Positions 37,906-46,985 of a stretch of DNA of 64,000 nt are shown in pieces. Within the stretch, counting starts at the first letter, position 1, and every line of letters starts with the position of its first letter. The notes beneath the pieces were generated by a model. It was given only the letters and a program-made list of their open reading frames with translations, was not told where the DNA came from and did not search any database. The position numbers and the translations under genes are program-made. The DNA lies in NCBI RefSeq assembly GCF_026684035.1, contig NZ_CP113361.1, positions 1,488,001 to 1,552,000 on the forward strand, written 5' to 3'. This stretch comes from Methanogenium organophilum (GTDB lineage: Archaea > Halobacteriota > Methanomicrobia > Methanomicrobiales > Methanomicrobiaceae).

Positions 37906-37914
37906 TTTTTATCA
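37906..37914 (+). promoter_or_regulatory. TATA box for phosphoribulokinase
   Basis: TTTTTATCA is centred 26 bp before the ATG at 37936, the archaeal TATA-to-start spacing, so the transcript is likely leaderless or nearly so. Confidence 0.4.
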
Positions 37915-37935
37915 TCGGATGAAAAGGTAACATGG

Positions 37936-38919
37936 ATGGAAACCGGGAATTTCAGGGAGGGAATACGCACGTCTGCGTGTATCTACACCATCGGTGTTGC
38001 AGGGGATTCAGGGTCGGGAAAAACCACCTTTACCCAGGCCTTTCGTGCAATCTTCGGGCCTGATCTGGTCTGTTCGTTTTCGATGGATGATTACCATCTG
38101 CTCGACAGGGATGGCCGTGCAGAATGTGGCATCACACCACTCCACCCGGATGCAAATAATCTGTCTCTTTTTGAGGAGCATCTCGGCCTCCTGAAGGGGG
38201 GGCAGACGATAATGAAGCCTTCGTACAACCATACGACCGGCACCTTTGATCCACCTGCCCCGTTTACTCCCAAAAAAATTGTCATTGTGGAAGGTCTCCA
38301 TCCGTTTTCTACCGAAAATATGCGGAGATATTTTGATTTTACCTGTTATGTTGACCCGGATGATGCAGTGAAGTATGCGTGGAAGATTGCCCGCGATGTA
38401 GGGGACCGTGGCTATTCCCCGGAACAGGTGTCAGCGGAGATTAACGCACGTAAACCAGATTATGAGGCATATGTGGCGCCGCAGAAACAGTATGCCGATG
38501 CAATCCTAAGGATCACGCCGTCGGTCTTTGACCCGTCCGGGGAACGGGGGATATATGCGGTCAGTCTCCTGCAGGAACGGTTTGAAAAGACGGTTAAAAA
38601 CATTGTCATTCCTCTGGATCTCTTTGCGATGACATCACTTGCAGAGCGGGATTTCCTCATCGCGTTTCAGTCTGAAGAGCTGTATGGAAGAGAGATGGGC
38701 GCTGTCCACTTTGATGGTGATTTCCGCATTGAGGTGATCCGGCGTCTGGAGGAGGCGGTGGAGGAAGAGACAGGTGTGGGTCAGGTCTCTCTTTATGCCG
38801 GACGGGAGTATGTGAGTGCCACAGAAGCAATGGAGCTGATTCTTGCATGGCGCATCATCAACCGGCGTATCTTTATGGAGTACCGGATGCAGGATGGTGT
38901 CTGCATGCCGGTGCAGTGA
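37936..38919 (+). CDS. prk: archaeal phosphoribulokinase
   Basis: 327-residue P-loop kinase of the PRK/uridine kinase family that phosphorylates ribulose-5-phosphate to ribulose-1,5-bisphosphate. Walker A is GDSGSGKTT (23-31); SMDDYHLLDRDGRAECGITPLHPDANN is the substrate-binding stretch, and the Walker B-like strand is IVIVEGLHPF. It matches PRKs of Methanospirillum type, which work with form III RuBisCO in the reductive hexulose-phosphate pathway. RuBisCO is not in this window; hxlB is, 20 kb away. Uridine kinase is the less likely alternative because the Y-D-H-P pattern and length fit PRK. Confidence 0.87.
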   Translation: METGNFREGIRTSACIYTIGVAGDSGSGKTTFTQAFRAIFGPDLVCSFSMDDYHLLDRDGRAECGITPLHPDANNLSLFEEHLGLLKGGQTIMKPSYNHTTGTFDPPAPFTPKKIVIVEGLHPFSTENMRRYFDFTCYVDPDDAVKYAWKIARDVGDRGYSPEQVSAEINARKPDYEAYVAPQKQYADAILRITPSVFDPSGERGIYAVSLLQERFEKTVKNIVIPLDLFAMTSLAERDFLIAFQSEELYGREMGAVHFDGDFRIEVIRRLEEAVEEETGVGQVSLYAGREYVSATEAMELILAWRIINRRIFMEYRMQDGVCMPVQ

Positions 38920-38936
38920 TGGGAGGGCATCCCGTC

Positions 38937-41198
38937 TCATCGTGAGAGGGTGTTTTGCCCATCTCTATTGCACATATTCTGGAGGAGCATTGCAGCACCG
39001 GCCTTGTCAAGCGGTTGGTTCATTGACCCGCATTTGGGTGAAAAGATGCATGAAGGGCATCCATCCTCACAGGGACACTCAGATATCAGGTCCCGTGTCA
39101 TCCGGATCATCTCTGCAAACCGGGTGTACCCGGTGGCGGTCAGGCCTGCTCCGCCTTCATATCCGTCATAGACCATGATAGTGGGTAACCCTGTCTTCGG
39201 GGCGCAGAGAGTGGAAAACCCTCCCAAATCCTGTCGGTCGCAGAGGACTGCGGCAGGCATCATTGCGATGAGTGCATGTTCGATAGCATGCAGTGCACCC
39301 GCGGGGTCATGACCTGCGGTTTCAAGGGTTGTCATATCTTCCGGGGTGAAGGTGAACCAGAAAGCCTCGGTTGCAAATGTAAGAGAGGGCAAAGAGAGTG
39401 GTTCAGTAGATACCGGTCTGCCATACCGGGTCACCCGGTAAAAGGGATGGCTTTCGGTGATCATTACATGCCCAAATGAGAGCTTGCATCCCATCGTACG
39501 GGTAACGGTTTCTTCCTGTGCAGATTCAGGATATCCCGATGTGTGGACATTTGTCCGGTAATCAATATCTGCACGTTTTGCCTGTATGACACCTGCATCC
39601 GTGTCAAGAGAGGTGATAAGGTAGGTCTCTCCTGCATGCAAAAAGACCGCACCCGGGTGTGCCTCCCGAAAGGCCTGTCCGGTTTCAATCGTTTCAAGCA
39701 GTTTTCCGTTTGAAACGATCTTTAGTTGATTTCCACCGGTTCCTGAGAGATGCACGATCTCTGTGGGACGTGCTGATCCACTGTATACCGCACCAAGGGG
39801 GGTGCGAGTGAGCACCCCTTCCCGGGTGAGTTCATCAGTAATTTCTGATGCAGATAGGCCGAACCATACAGCGCACTCATCTGGGGTAAGTGGTAGTTCT
39901 GCTGCTGCGCAGAGTAGGTGACCAGCAAGGATGTAGGGATTTTCCGGACAGATTGCAACGTTCTCCGCCGCCTTGTCAAAGAATGCGTCCGGGTTGTGCA
40001 TATAATACTGGTCAAGAGGATTTTCCGATGCGACAAGGATTGAGAGTGCGTGCCGGGTTGTTCGTCCTGCTCTCCCGGAACGTTGCCAGGCAGCATTCCG
40101 GGTGCCGGGAAATCCTGCCATGATGACTGCATCGAGACTGCCGATGTCAATGCCGACTTCAAGGGCATCGGTTGAGACAATTCCCCGGAAATTTCCCTCC
40201 TTCAGGCCTTGTTCCAGTTTACGACGGTCATGAGGGAGATATCCCGCACGATATGTGGGTATTCTCTCCCTTTGATGCCGCTCTGTCATAGTGGCGAGTG
40301 TCTCGGCCCCTTTCCGGGAATTGGTAAATGTGAGCGTCTGCATGCCGTGTCCGACACAATATTTCATCAAAGACGCAGCAGCCTGATAGGTGGTATCCTT
40401 TCTCTCCGATATGAAATGGGGGTTGTAAAATAGGAAACTCCGGGGCCCTTCCGGTGCACCTGAGGCGTGTATCACAGAGACATCCCTTCCCGTGAGAGTG
40501 CGTGCAAAAGGGCCCGGGTTTCCGATAGTGGCACTGGCAAGGATGACTCGTGGGTGGCTTCCGTAATTGGCGGCCACCCTGAGCATTCGCCGGAAGAGGA
40601 GAGCAGCGTGTGACCCGGCCACACCACGATACCGATGTGCTTCATCGATGACAATATAGTGAAGATTTCCCCAGAATCGTTGCCAGAGAGAATGCCAGGA
40701 GAGGATATGGTGCAGCTCATGCAGATTTGAGAGGATGATCCGGGACGAATTGCGGATATCTTTTCTTCTGCTTTTTGGGGTGTCCCCATCATATACTGCA
40801 GGTCCTGCCGTCGGAACGATTTCCTCAGCGATGGTGGAGGCCGTTTTGAGCTGATCACGGGTCAGTGCCTTTGTCGGAAAGAGCAGAAGGGCACAAGCAT
40901 TGGGGTCTCTGCTCAACCCTTCGAGGATTGGTATCAGGTAGCTGAGTGTTTTTCCGGATGCTGTTGGGGTCGTGAGCATCACATCTCTGCCTTCGTGAAG
41001 AGCACTGCGTGCAGCAACCTGGTGTGCGTAGAGGCGCAGGTTTCTCTGTTTTATATAATGTTGGACAGTATCTGCAAGGGGGGGGTTGGGTTCAGCATAT
41101 TGTGCTGCCGCACCGGAAGATTCCTGCCGGTGCGTAATATGATCTCGATATTTTGGATCAGTGCAGATGGTGTCGGTCAGTGTTACGGGCACAGGCAT
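38937..41198 (-). CDS. mrfA: MrfA-like DEAD/DEAH helicase with C-terminal zinc site
   Basis: 753 residues. Walker A TTPTASGKT is at 76-84, the DEAH box in YIVIDEAHRYRG near 185, and motif VI in WQRSGRAGR. The C-terminal DUF1998 region ends with four cysteines (CPCEDGCPSC then PKCG). This architecture is that of Bacillus MrfA (YprA) and Hrq1. The gene overlaps by 16 bp the upstream gene for a YprB-like exonuclease, the same pair as MrfA-MrfB, which repairs mitomycin-type DNA lesions in Bacillus. Function in this archaeon is inferred from that. Confidence 0.88.
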   Translation of the reverse strand: MPVPVTLTDTICTDPKYRDHITHRQESSGAAAQYAEPNPPLADTVQHYIKQRNLRLYAHQVAARSALHEGRDVMLTTPTASGKTLSYLIPILEGLSRDPNACALLLFPTKALTRDQLKTASTIAEEIVPTAGPAVYDGDTPKSRRKDIRNSSRIILSNLHELHHILSWHSLWQRFWGNLHYIVIDEAHRYRGVAGSHAALLFRRMLRVAANYGSHPRVILASATIGNPGPFARTLTGRDVSVIHASGAPEGPRSFLFYNPHFISERKDTTYQAAASLMKYCVGHGMQTLTFTNSRKGAETLATMTERHQRERIPTYRAGYLPHDRRKLEQGLKEGNFRGIVSTDALEVGIDIGSLDAVIMAGFPGTRNAAWQRSGRAGRTTRHALSILVASENPLDQYYMHNPDAFFDKAAENVAICPENPYILAGHLLCAAAELPLTPDECAVWFGLSASEITDELTREGVLTRTPLGAVYSGSARPTEIVHLSGTGGNQLKIVSNGKLLETIETGQAFREAHPGAVFLHAGETYLITSLDTDAGVIQAKRADIDYRTNVHTSGYPESAQEETVTRTMGCKLSFGHVMITESHPFYRVTRYGRPVSTEPLSLPSLTFATEAFWFTFTPEDMTTLETAGHDPAGALHAIEHALIAMMPAAVLCDRQDLGGFSTLCAPKTGLPTIMVYDGYEGGAGLTATGYTRFAEMIRMTRDLISECPCEDGCPSCIFSPKCGSMNQPLDKAGAAMLLQNMCNRDGQNTLSR

Positions 41199-42250
41199 CC
41201 CTCCAGAAGACGTTCGTATATTCGGGGAAGATTCGCGATATCAATACGGTTATGTTCAGTAATCGGAACCAGTGGTCCGGGATTTCCTAAACGCTTGTAC
41301 GTCTGGTAATACCATGGCACCATACTTCCGGGCAGATCATCTTCCCGATACCGGCCCAGTATTTCCCCTTCCACCGTTCCGAGTCTGCAGTCGGGGAGTC
41401 GCCATTTCCACTGCCGGCGTACGTGATGGAGAAGATCGGTATGTGTTGGTTCGGCAGGTGCACGAATTCCATAATATCCTGCACGATCTCTGAGAAACGG
41501 GTAATCAAAGGCCCTTCCGTTATAGGTGACAAGACGCGTGGTTTCGGTGATTTCTCCCAGAATCGCAGAGATGGCGCTGGGTTCTTCCCCGATATCCCGA
41601 AGCAGGTACTGGGTGATTATCATCTCTTTTCCATGTATTCTACCGGTTCCGAGGAGTATCGCAGGCCGGGAAAAGAGTCCCAAAGTTTCGATATCAAAGA
41701 AGAGGAGTTCATGGATTGGGGTGGTGAGAGAGAAAAGCAGAAAGAGATTATCTGAGGATGATCGTCGTCTGCAGCAGTATGATTCAAGATATGCCCAGTC
41801 CTCTGCTGCCACCGCATCTGAAATGATATGTGCGTCAGCACTAAACCTGCTATGAGATTTAAGCTCTGAGATGCTCCTGATACCTTTTCTGCGCAGTTTA
41901 TCTGCTGTAATCTCACCGATGCCTGGAATGAGACAGAGATCCTGCATGATGGTGTCTGCAAGGGTGGTTATCTCAGGCCGGCTAATACTAATTTCCTCAG
42001 AACTTTCGATAGCATAGCAGGTTCCCTGTAAGGTATGGACTTCATGCCCGCCAAAGAGATCCTCTACCGTGCACCCTTCATATTCTGCCAGAAGACTACG
42101 TTGCATCAGGTGGGGGTTTATTGATGATGAGATGCCTGGAAACCATCCGGTCTGTTCTGGTAGGGGTGTGCATGATGCTACGTCATATGTAGCAGCTGTT
42201 TCACCAGCCCATCTCTCTGCAACACCGGTTATCAGTCTCCCGTCATACAT
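41183..42250 (-). CDS. mrfB: MrfB/YprB-like RNase H-fold exonuclease with HhH motif
   Basis: 355 residues. A helix-hairpin-helix is at 104-124 (DLCLIPGIGEITADKLRRKG), and the DEDDh-type exonuclease domain is at about 180-350: FFDIETLGL (D186, E188), VTYNGRAFDYPF (D249), and EHNRIDIANL (H333, D337). The order of catalytic acids and the histidine matches the DEDDh class. It overlaps the helicase gene and is likely co-translated. The N-terminal 100 residues are unassigned. Confidence 0.85.
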   Translation of the reverse strand: MYDGRLITGVAERWAGETAATYDVASCTPLPEQTGWFPGISSSINPHLMQRSLLAEYEGCTVEDLFGGHEVHTLQGTCYAIESSEEISISRPEITTLADTIMQDLCLIPGIGEITADKLRRKGIRSISELKSHSRFSADAHIISDAVAAEDWAYLESYCCRRRSSSDNLFLLFSLTTPIHELLFFDIETLGLFSRPAILLGTGRIHGKEMIITQYLLRDIGEEPSAISAILGEITETTRLVTYNGRAFDYPFLRDRAGYYGIRAPAEPTHTDLLHHVRRQWKWRLPDCRLGTVEGEILGRYREDDLPGSMVPWYYQTYKRLGNPGPLVPITEHNRIDIANLPRIYERLLEGCLCP

Positions 42251-42389
42251 CGTCTGTATGGGTTTTCAGAGTGTACATAGTAAAATGCATGCCGGGGAGG
42301 GCGAAAGTGAACCGGAGCGATAGATGATTCTGAACCGGCGGTAAACAGGATGGTGAACCTTTTCTGTATCCCTGACAGAATCGATACTA

Positions 42390-43520
42390 ATGAAACAGGT
42401 CCATTGGCGATATCTTCTTGTGGCGGGAATCCTTGTCGTCTGTGCTGCTACATGTGGGTGTACCACATCGTTTTTCAATCCCGGGCCGGCGGCAGAGTAT
42501 CCGGTGATTGGTCCCTATGAGGATGATGGAAGAATTGCTACCTCATCGATGGAATTTCCCTTTCAGGAGAGGACCGTATCCATATCCGTGAATGTGTCAA
42601 AGAGTCTGTATGATGCGGCATCAGGAGCTGACAAAAATGCGGTTCTTCTGGGTGAATGGAAAGAAGATGATGACTGGACAACCGGATACTATCTTTCTTT
42701 TACGAATTCTCCAGAGATGGAGCAAGTCTATTCTGTGACTGCAAAAACCCTGAAGGAGGAAGCATCAACCGTTGCTGAAGACAGTGATCAATATCTGGAA
42801 TACCTGACGGTCTATGTGCAGTCACTGGCATATGATGTGAGTCCGGATGCTGCCGGGCCAAAATTTCCAGTTGAGACGGTAATCGATACGGCGGGTGACT
42901 GCGATGACAAAAGCATTCTTCTGGCCGGTCTTCTTGCAAGAGAAGGGTTTAACGTTTCGCTCTTTTATTTCCCCGGTGATTCGCATATGGCAGTGGGGGT
43001 GGCTGCAGATGAACCTGGATACCGTGATAGTGGATATCTCTTTATTGAAACTACTAATCTGAGTCTGATTGGCATACCCACCAAGAACTTTGAGAACGGT
43101 GCCACACTCACAGCAGACCTCTTTGTGATCCCTGTCGGAAATGGCACAAAAGAATACGGAAGTGCAGATGAAACACGGAGGATTGACCGTGCAGCGGGCG
43201 TTGCACGGGCTCGTGCAGAAGAAGAGGAAGCAGCCCTGATCTTGATGGAAGAGGATCTTGATGCGATGAAACGTGCACTGGACAAAGAGAATTCCGCCCT
43301 TTTACAACTGAAGGATTCCGGTGATATCAGCGGATATAATGCTGCGGTTGCAGATTACAACCTGCATGCGACCGAATACAATCGCGCTCTGGATGATTAC
43401 CGTACCTGTTATGATGACTATCTCTCAGATGTGGAGTTTTTCAATTATGTCGCCACTCATCTCTACGATCGTCCCGGACTCTCGGAGAAAGTAGCTGACT
43501 GGGAACGTGGACGAGCCTGA
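42390..43520 (+). CDS. lipoprotein with transglutaminase-like domain and coiled coil
   Basis: 376 residues. The signal peptide ends in ATCGC, a lipobox-like site. A transglutaminase-like/cysteine-protease core is visible at about 160-215: the cysteine in TAGDCDDKSILLAGLL, the histidine in DSHMAVGV and an acidic residue in LFIETTN form the triad pattern. The last 110 residues are a charged coiled coil (ARAEEEEAALILMEEDLDAMKRA). Anchored outside the cell; the substrate is unknown. It stands alone on the plus strand, divergent from mrfB. Confidence 0.68.
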   Translation: MKQVHWRYLLVAGILVVCAATCGCTTSFFNPGPAAEYPVIGPYEDDGRIATSSMEFPFQERTVSISVNVSKSLYDAASGADKNAVLLGEWKEDDDWTTGYYLSFTNSPEMEQVYSVTAKTLKEEASTVAEDSDQYLEYLTVYVQSLAYDVSPDAAGPKFPVETVIDTAGDCDDKSILLAGLLAREGFNVSLFYFPGDSHMAVGVAADEPGYRDSGYLFIETTNLSLIGIPTKNFENGATLTADLFVIPVGNGTKEYGSADETRRIDRAAGVARARAEEEEAALILMEEDLDAMKRALDKENSALLQLKDSGDISGYNAAVADYNLHATEYNRALDDYRTCYDDYLSDVEFFNYVATHLYDRPGLSEKVADWERGRA

Positions 43521-43897
43521 CACTATCTGTTGTAATCTCCCTTCTCTTTTTTCCGGTGTTCCTCAGGCGAAGATAATGGGGTAGGATGTCCGGGGGGTTA
43601 GTGCGTAGGTGTATGTATTCCTCCTTTCACCTGTTGTCCTGCTGGAGAAAAACGCCTGTTTGGACATCTGACTTTTTCGGGTGATCTGCGGATATTCTTT
43701 TGCCCGGGTTGCAATGAACTGAAATGTTTCTGACATACTGGAGAATTTCGTCATTACCTATAAGAGAGTGAGCTGTGCGGGGGGTGAAAGTGAATTTGCA
43801 TTTCTGGTGTGGATGACCCATGTCCCCTATCATTTTTTGAGAGTAATGACGACACCCCTATATCCAATCCGGTCAGATATAGATGATAGATGGTGCT
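43521..43897. other. intergenic region before sufC, with a possible small gene
   Basis: About 375 bp without a clear gene. A minus-strand frame of 63 codons (43563-43754) has codon usage like real genes here but no recognised motif and only a weak AGG before its ATG. On the plus strand CTATATCC (43858-43865) looks like the sufC TATA box: it would start transcripts near 43888, 10 bp before the ATG at 43898. I see no tRNA or repeat. Confidence 0.5.
43563..43754 (-). CDS. possible small protein (63 residues)
   Basis: A basic, serine/threonine-rich frame (MTKFSSMSETFQFIATRAKEY at its start is hydrophilic). It lacks a strong ribosome-binding site and any known domain. It is listed because base use at codon third positions resembles coding sequence. 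It could equally be chance. Confidence 0.2.
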   Translation of the reverse strand: MTKFSSMSETFQFIATRAKEYPQITRKSQMSKQAFFSSRTTGERRNTYTYALTPRTSYPIIFA

Positions 43898-44629
43898 ATG
43901 TTAAAGATTGAAAATCTCCACGTTGAAGTGGGCGGAAAAGAGGTGATTCATGGGATTGATCTGCAGATTCCTGAGGGAGAAACCCACGTCCTGATGGGAC
44001 CAAACGGATCCGGAAAGACAACCCTTCTGCGTTCAATCATGGGTTTTAGTAATTATACTGTAACGGAAGGACGCATCCTCTTTCGTGGGCATGATGTCAC
44101 CGAACTCCCATTGCATGAGCGGGCACGCTATGGCATGGGCATGATGTTTCAGCGTCCGCCTACGATAGCGGGACTTAAACTTGGCAAATTGCTCGATGTC
44201 ATGTCAGGCGGCACCCCTGCAAAGGCATACGAATATGCAGAGACAATGAACATGAGCACATTTCTCGAACGTGACCTCAATGCCAATTTTTCAGGCGGGG
44301 AAATCAAACGCAGTGAAGTGCTTCAGCTGCTCGTGCAGCAGCCCGATTTTGTCATGCTGGATGAACCGGAGAGCGGTGTGGACCTTGAAAATATTGCTCT
44401 CATCGGGAAGGCCATCGCCCGGCTTGTCGATAAGGACCGCCATATTGTAAACCGCCAGAAATCCGGTCTGATTATTACCCACACCGGATTTATTATGGAT
44501 TATCTGGAGGCAGATGCCGGGCATATGCTCTGTGACGGTATGATCCGGTGCCATGGCAATCCGCGTGAGATACTGAAGGTAATTCAGGAAAGAGGATATC
44601 AGGAGTGTATTGAATGCGCAAAGGTGTAA
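43898..44629 (+). CDS. sufC: Fe-S cluster assembly ATPase SufC
   Basis: ABC-type ATPase (244 residues) that powers Fe-S cluster assembly with SufB. Walker A GPNGSGKTT, signature FSGGEIKRSEVLQL (the SufC form), Walker B VMLDEPESGVDLENI and H-loop LIITHTG are intact. The ATG at 43898 is preferred to the one at 43883 because it fits the TATA box spacing. The stop overlaps the sufB start by 16 bp. Archaea use the minimal SufBC system. Confidence 0.94.
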   Translation: MLKIENLHVEVGGKEVIHGIDLQIPEGETHVLMGPNGSGKTTLLRSIMGFSNYTVTEGRILFRGHDVTELPLHERARYGMGMMFQRPPTIAGLKLGKLLDVMSGGTPAKAYEYAETMNMSTFLERDLNANFSGGEIKRSEVLQLLVQQPDFVMLDEPESGVDLENIALIGKAIARLVDKDRHIVNRQKSGLIITHTGFIMDYLEADAGHMLCDGMIRCHGNPREILKVIQERGYQECIECAKV

Positions 44630-45723
44630 ATGGGTTTGCCGACCTCTCCCCTGAGGACCGGGAGCGGGTGGAACAGTCAGGAATTATGCTGACCTCAGAA
44701 AATCGGTGTGGAAGTTTCTTCCTGGAAGATCAGGAGGTCCGTCAGACGTCCTGTACCTATGAAGGGATTGAGATGCTTCCGACAGCAGAGGCATTAAAAA
44801 AATATGACTGGCTCAAGGATTATTACTGGAATCTTGTTGATAAGGACAAGGATGAATATACGCAGTATGTTGCAGGCCAGGAACCCCGTGGGTACACTAT
44901 CATAGCCAAAAAAGGAAGCAAGAATATCTTTCCCCTTCAGACCTGCCTGTTTATGGCAACGGATGATATCCAGACCGTACACAATATTATCATTGCTGAG
45001 GAAGGGGCTGAGCTGCACCTCATCACCGGGTGTGTTTCAAGCCACTCTGTGGGTCACGGTTCGCACTATGGAATCACTGAATTTTATGTTGGCAAAGATG
45101 CCCTCATCAGTACAACGATGATCCATACCTGGGGTGAAGATGTAACGGTTATCCCGCGGAGTGCCGCAAAACTGGAGGAAAACAGCACATTCCTCTCAAA
45201 TTATATCAGTATGAAACCGGTGAAGCGTGTCCAGATGTATCCTGAGGCCCGGTTAACCGGGAAAAATTCAGTGGCCCGGTTCAGTTCAGTAATCCTCGCA
45301 CCGGAGGGTTCGGATCTTGACCTTGGTCAGCGTGCCATTCTGGAAGCGAAGGGCACAAGTGCTGAACTCCTCTCCCGTGTGATCACCCGTGGGGGAAATG
45401 TGATGGCAAGAGCTCACATCATTGGCGGAGCAGAAGAGACTCGTGGCCATATCGAATGCAAAGGTCTCATTCTGGAAGATGGGATCATTCATGCGATTCC
45501 GGAAATTGAAGGAAGGCTGACAAATACTGAACTCTCGCATGAAGCGGCCGTGGGAAAGATCGCCCGTGATGAGATTGAATACCTGATGGCCCGTGGTCTT
45601 GACGAGGATGAGGCAACGGCGACGATCATCCGTGGGTTCCTTGATGTGAAGATACAGGGTCTCCCGGATTCACTCCAGCGGCAGATTGATGCTGCGATTG
45701 ACGCCGCTGAAGACGGGTTCTGA
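44614..45723 (+). CDS. sufB: Fe-S cluster scaffold SufB/D family protein
   Basis: 369-residue right-handed beta-helix protein of the SufBD family. Conserved stretches include the C-terminal GGAEETRGHIECKGLILEDG and SHEAAVGKIARDEIEYLMARGL, with HxxE-type residues. It forms the SufBC scaffold complex with the ATPase encoded immediately upstream. The ATG at 44614 lies in the sufC coding sequence. A cyclase-family gene starts 5 bp after the stop, so they may share a transcript. Confidence 0.94.
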   Translation: MRKGVNGFADLSPEDRERVEQSGIMLTSENRCGSFFLEDQEVRQTSCTYEGIEMLPTAEALKKYDWLKDYYWNLVDKDKDEYTQYVAGQEPRGYTIIAKKGSKNIFPLQTCLFMATDDIQTVHNIIIAEEGAELHLITGCVSSHSVGHGSHYGITEFYVGKDALISTTMIHTWGEDVTVIPRSAAKLEENSTFLSNYISMKPVKRVQMYPEARLTGKNSVARFSSVILAPEGSDLDLGQRAILEAKGTSAELLSRVITRGGNVMARAHIIGGAEETRGHIECKGLILEDGIIHAIPEIEGRLTNTELSHEAAVGKIARDEIEYLMARGLDEDEATATIIRGFLDVKIQGLPDSLQRQIDAAIDAAEDGF

Positions 45724-45728
45724 GGCCC

Positions 45729-46334
45729 ATGGCCTATATAGACCTCACCCGTTCCTTTCCGGAGCCCGCCTGCACGTATACCGGGGATTGTGTCCCGGAA
45801 TGCCGCAGGACAGAGCGGGATGGGTATCGGGTATCTGTTCTCGTTGCAAGCAGCCACAGTGGGACCCATATTGACCCGCCTGCTCATTATATCGAAGACG
45901 GGCTGACAATTGACAGAATCTCCCCGGAGACCTTTATCGGCCCGGTGACAATCATTGACCTGGGTCAGCGGTGTTCTGCTATCCGTCCGGAGGATATCCG
46001 GCCCTGGATGAAATCAGAGCGGCTCATCATCAAAACCGGATATTCAGAAAAAAGTGAATTTGACCCGGATTATGCATATCTCAGTCAGGATGCAGCAGCG
46101 CTTGTTGCCGCGTCAGGTATCCGTGTCATCGGCATTGACACACCGTCTATTGAGGAGTATATGGGAACGGGCGACGTGCACCGAAAAATTCTCGGGGCAG
46201 GTATCCCGGTGATTGAATATCTGGATCTCAGTGCGGTTAGTGCGGGAGACTATTATATGATTGCCCTGCCACTGAAGATTAGAGACGGTGACGGGGCGCC
46301 GGCCCGTGTCATTGTGCGAACGGAGGACATATGA
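45729..46334 (+). CDS. cyclase/arylformamidase family hydrolase
   Basis: 201 residues with the metal-binding motif SHSGTHIDPPAHY, the HxGTHxDxPxH signature of the cyclase/kynurenine formamidase family; DTPSIEEY is a second active-site stretch. Methanogens with no tryptophan degradation carry such genes, so the natural substrate is unclear. It is 5 bp after sufB and overlaps the next gene by 4 bp (ATGA). Confidence 0.8.
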   Translation: MAYIDLTRSFPEPACTYTGDCVPECRRTERDGYRVSVLVASSHSGTHIDPPAHYIEDGLTIDRISPETFIGPVTIIDLGQRCSAIRPEDIRPWMKSERLIIKTGYSEKSEFDPDYAYLSQDAAALVAASGIRVIGIDTPSIEEYMGTGDVHRKILGAGIPVIEYLDLSAVSAGDYYMIALPLKIRDGDGAPARVIVRTEDI

Positions 46335-46936
46335 GTATTGTAACCGAGGCAGTTGCCCAAATGGAGAAGGTAACCCATGGTACCGGGTGCCAGGACTGTA
46401 ATGTAAAGATTGAACGCCAGCCGGATGCACCCTCATGCCAATATGTGCGCGGCGTTAATCTGAGAATTGGATTTGGTGGTACGGCATCAGATGTGGTCAC
46501 ACGGTATCCGGTAGAGACAGTCACCCGGATTCCCTTTATGTTCGGCGCATCACTTGAATCGCCGGAACAGCGAACCGCTGCGTGCGGAATCATGAGTGTT
46601 GTGGCACGGTTCCTCTGTCTCTGCCGGAAAGCACAGGCATGTGCCCACGAAGACCATGCACGGTGCTTTGAAAATTTCCATTCGGTCTATGAGGGTGAAA
46701 AAATATTTGTGAACGGGGATATGCCTGATCTTGTTCGTCTTCTGGGGAAGAGTGTGGTCTCCTCTCCCGAAGAGGCGGATGTAATTGTGGTCGGGGGTGA
46801 CGGTCTCTTCTCGGCCGACTCTCTTGCAGTAACCGACGAGTACCGGGGGAAAAAACAGATGGTATTTATCGGGCCTTCCACCGCCGGGGTTGCTGCTTTC
46901 CTGAATGAAGAACACTGGTGCCCCTTTGCCCGATAA
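46331..46936 (+). CDS. conserved protein of unknown function
   Basis: 201 residues; I do not recognise the family. The N-terminal half contains cysteines in GTGCQDC, SCQY, FLCLCRKAQAC and CF, which could bind metal or an Fe-S cluster. The C-terminal half (about 130-195) reads like a Rossmann-type or DUF364-like fold: EEADVIVVGGDGLFSADSL then MVFIGPSTAGVAAFLNEEHW. Overlap by 4 bp with the cyclase gene and nearness to sufBC suggest an Fe-S or metal-related role, which is inference. Confidence 0.6.
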   Translation: MSIVTEAVAQMEKVTHGTGCQDCNVKIERQPDAPSCQYVRGVNLRIGFGGTASDVVTRYPVETVTRIPFMFGASLESPEQRTAACGIMSVVARFLCLCRKAQACAHEDHARCFENFHSVYEGEKIFVNGDMPDLVRLLGKSVVSSPEEADVIVVGGDGLFSADSLAVTDEYRGKKQMVFIGPSTAGVAAFLNEEHWCPFAR

Positions 46937-46985
46937 CCCGCAGCAAACAGATAGATTCAATACTCCTCTTTTTCATGGTACCTGT

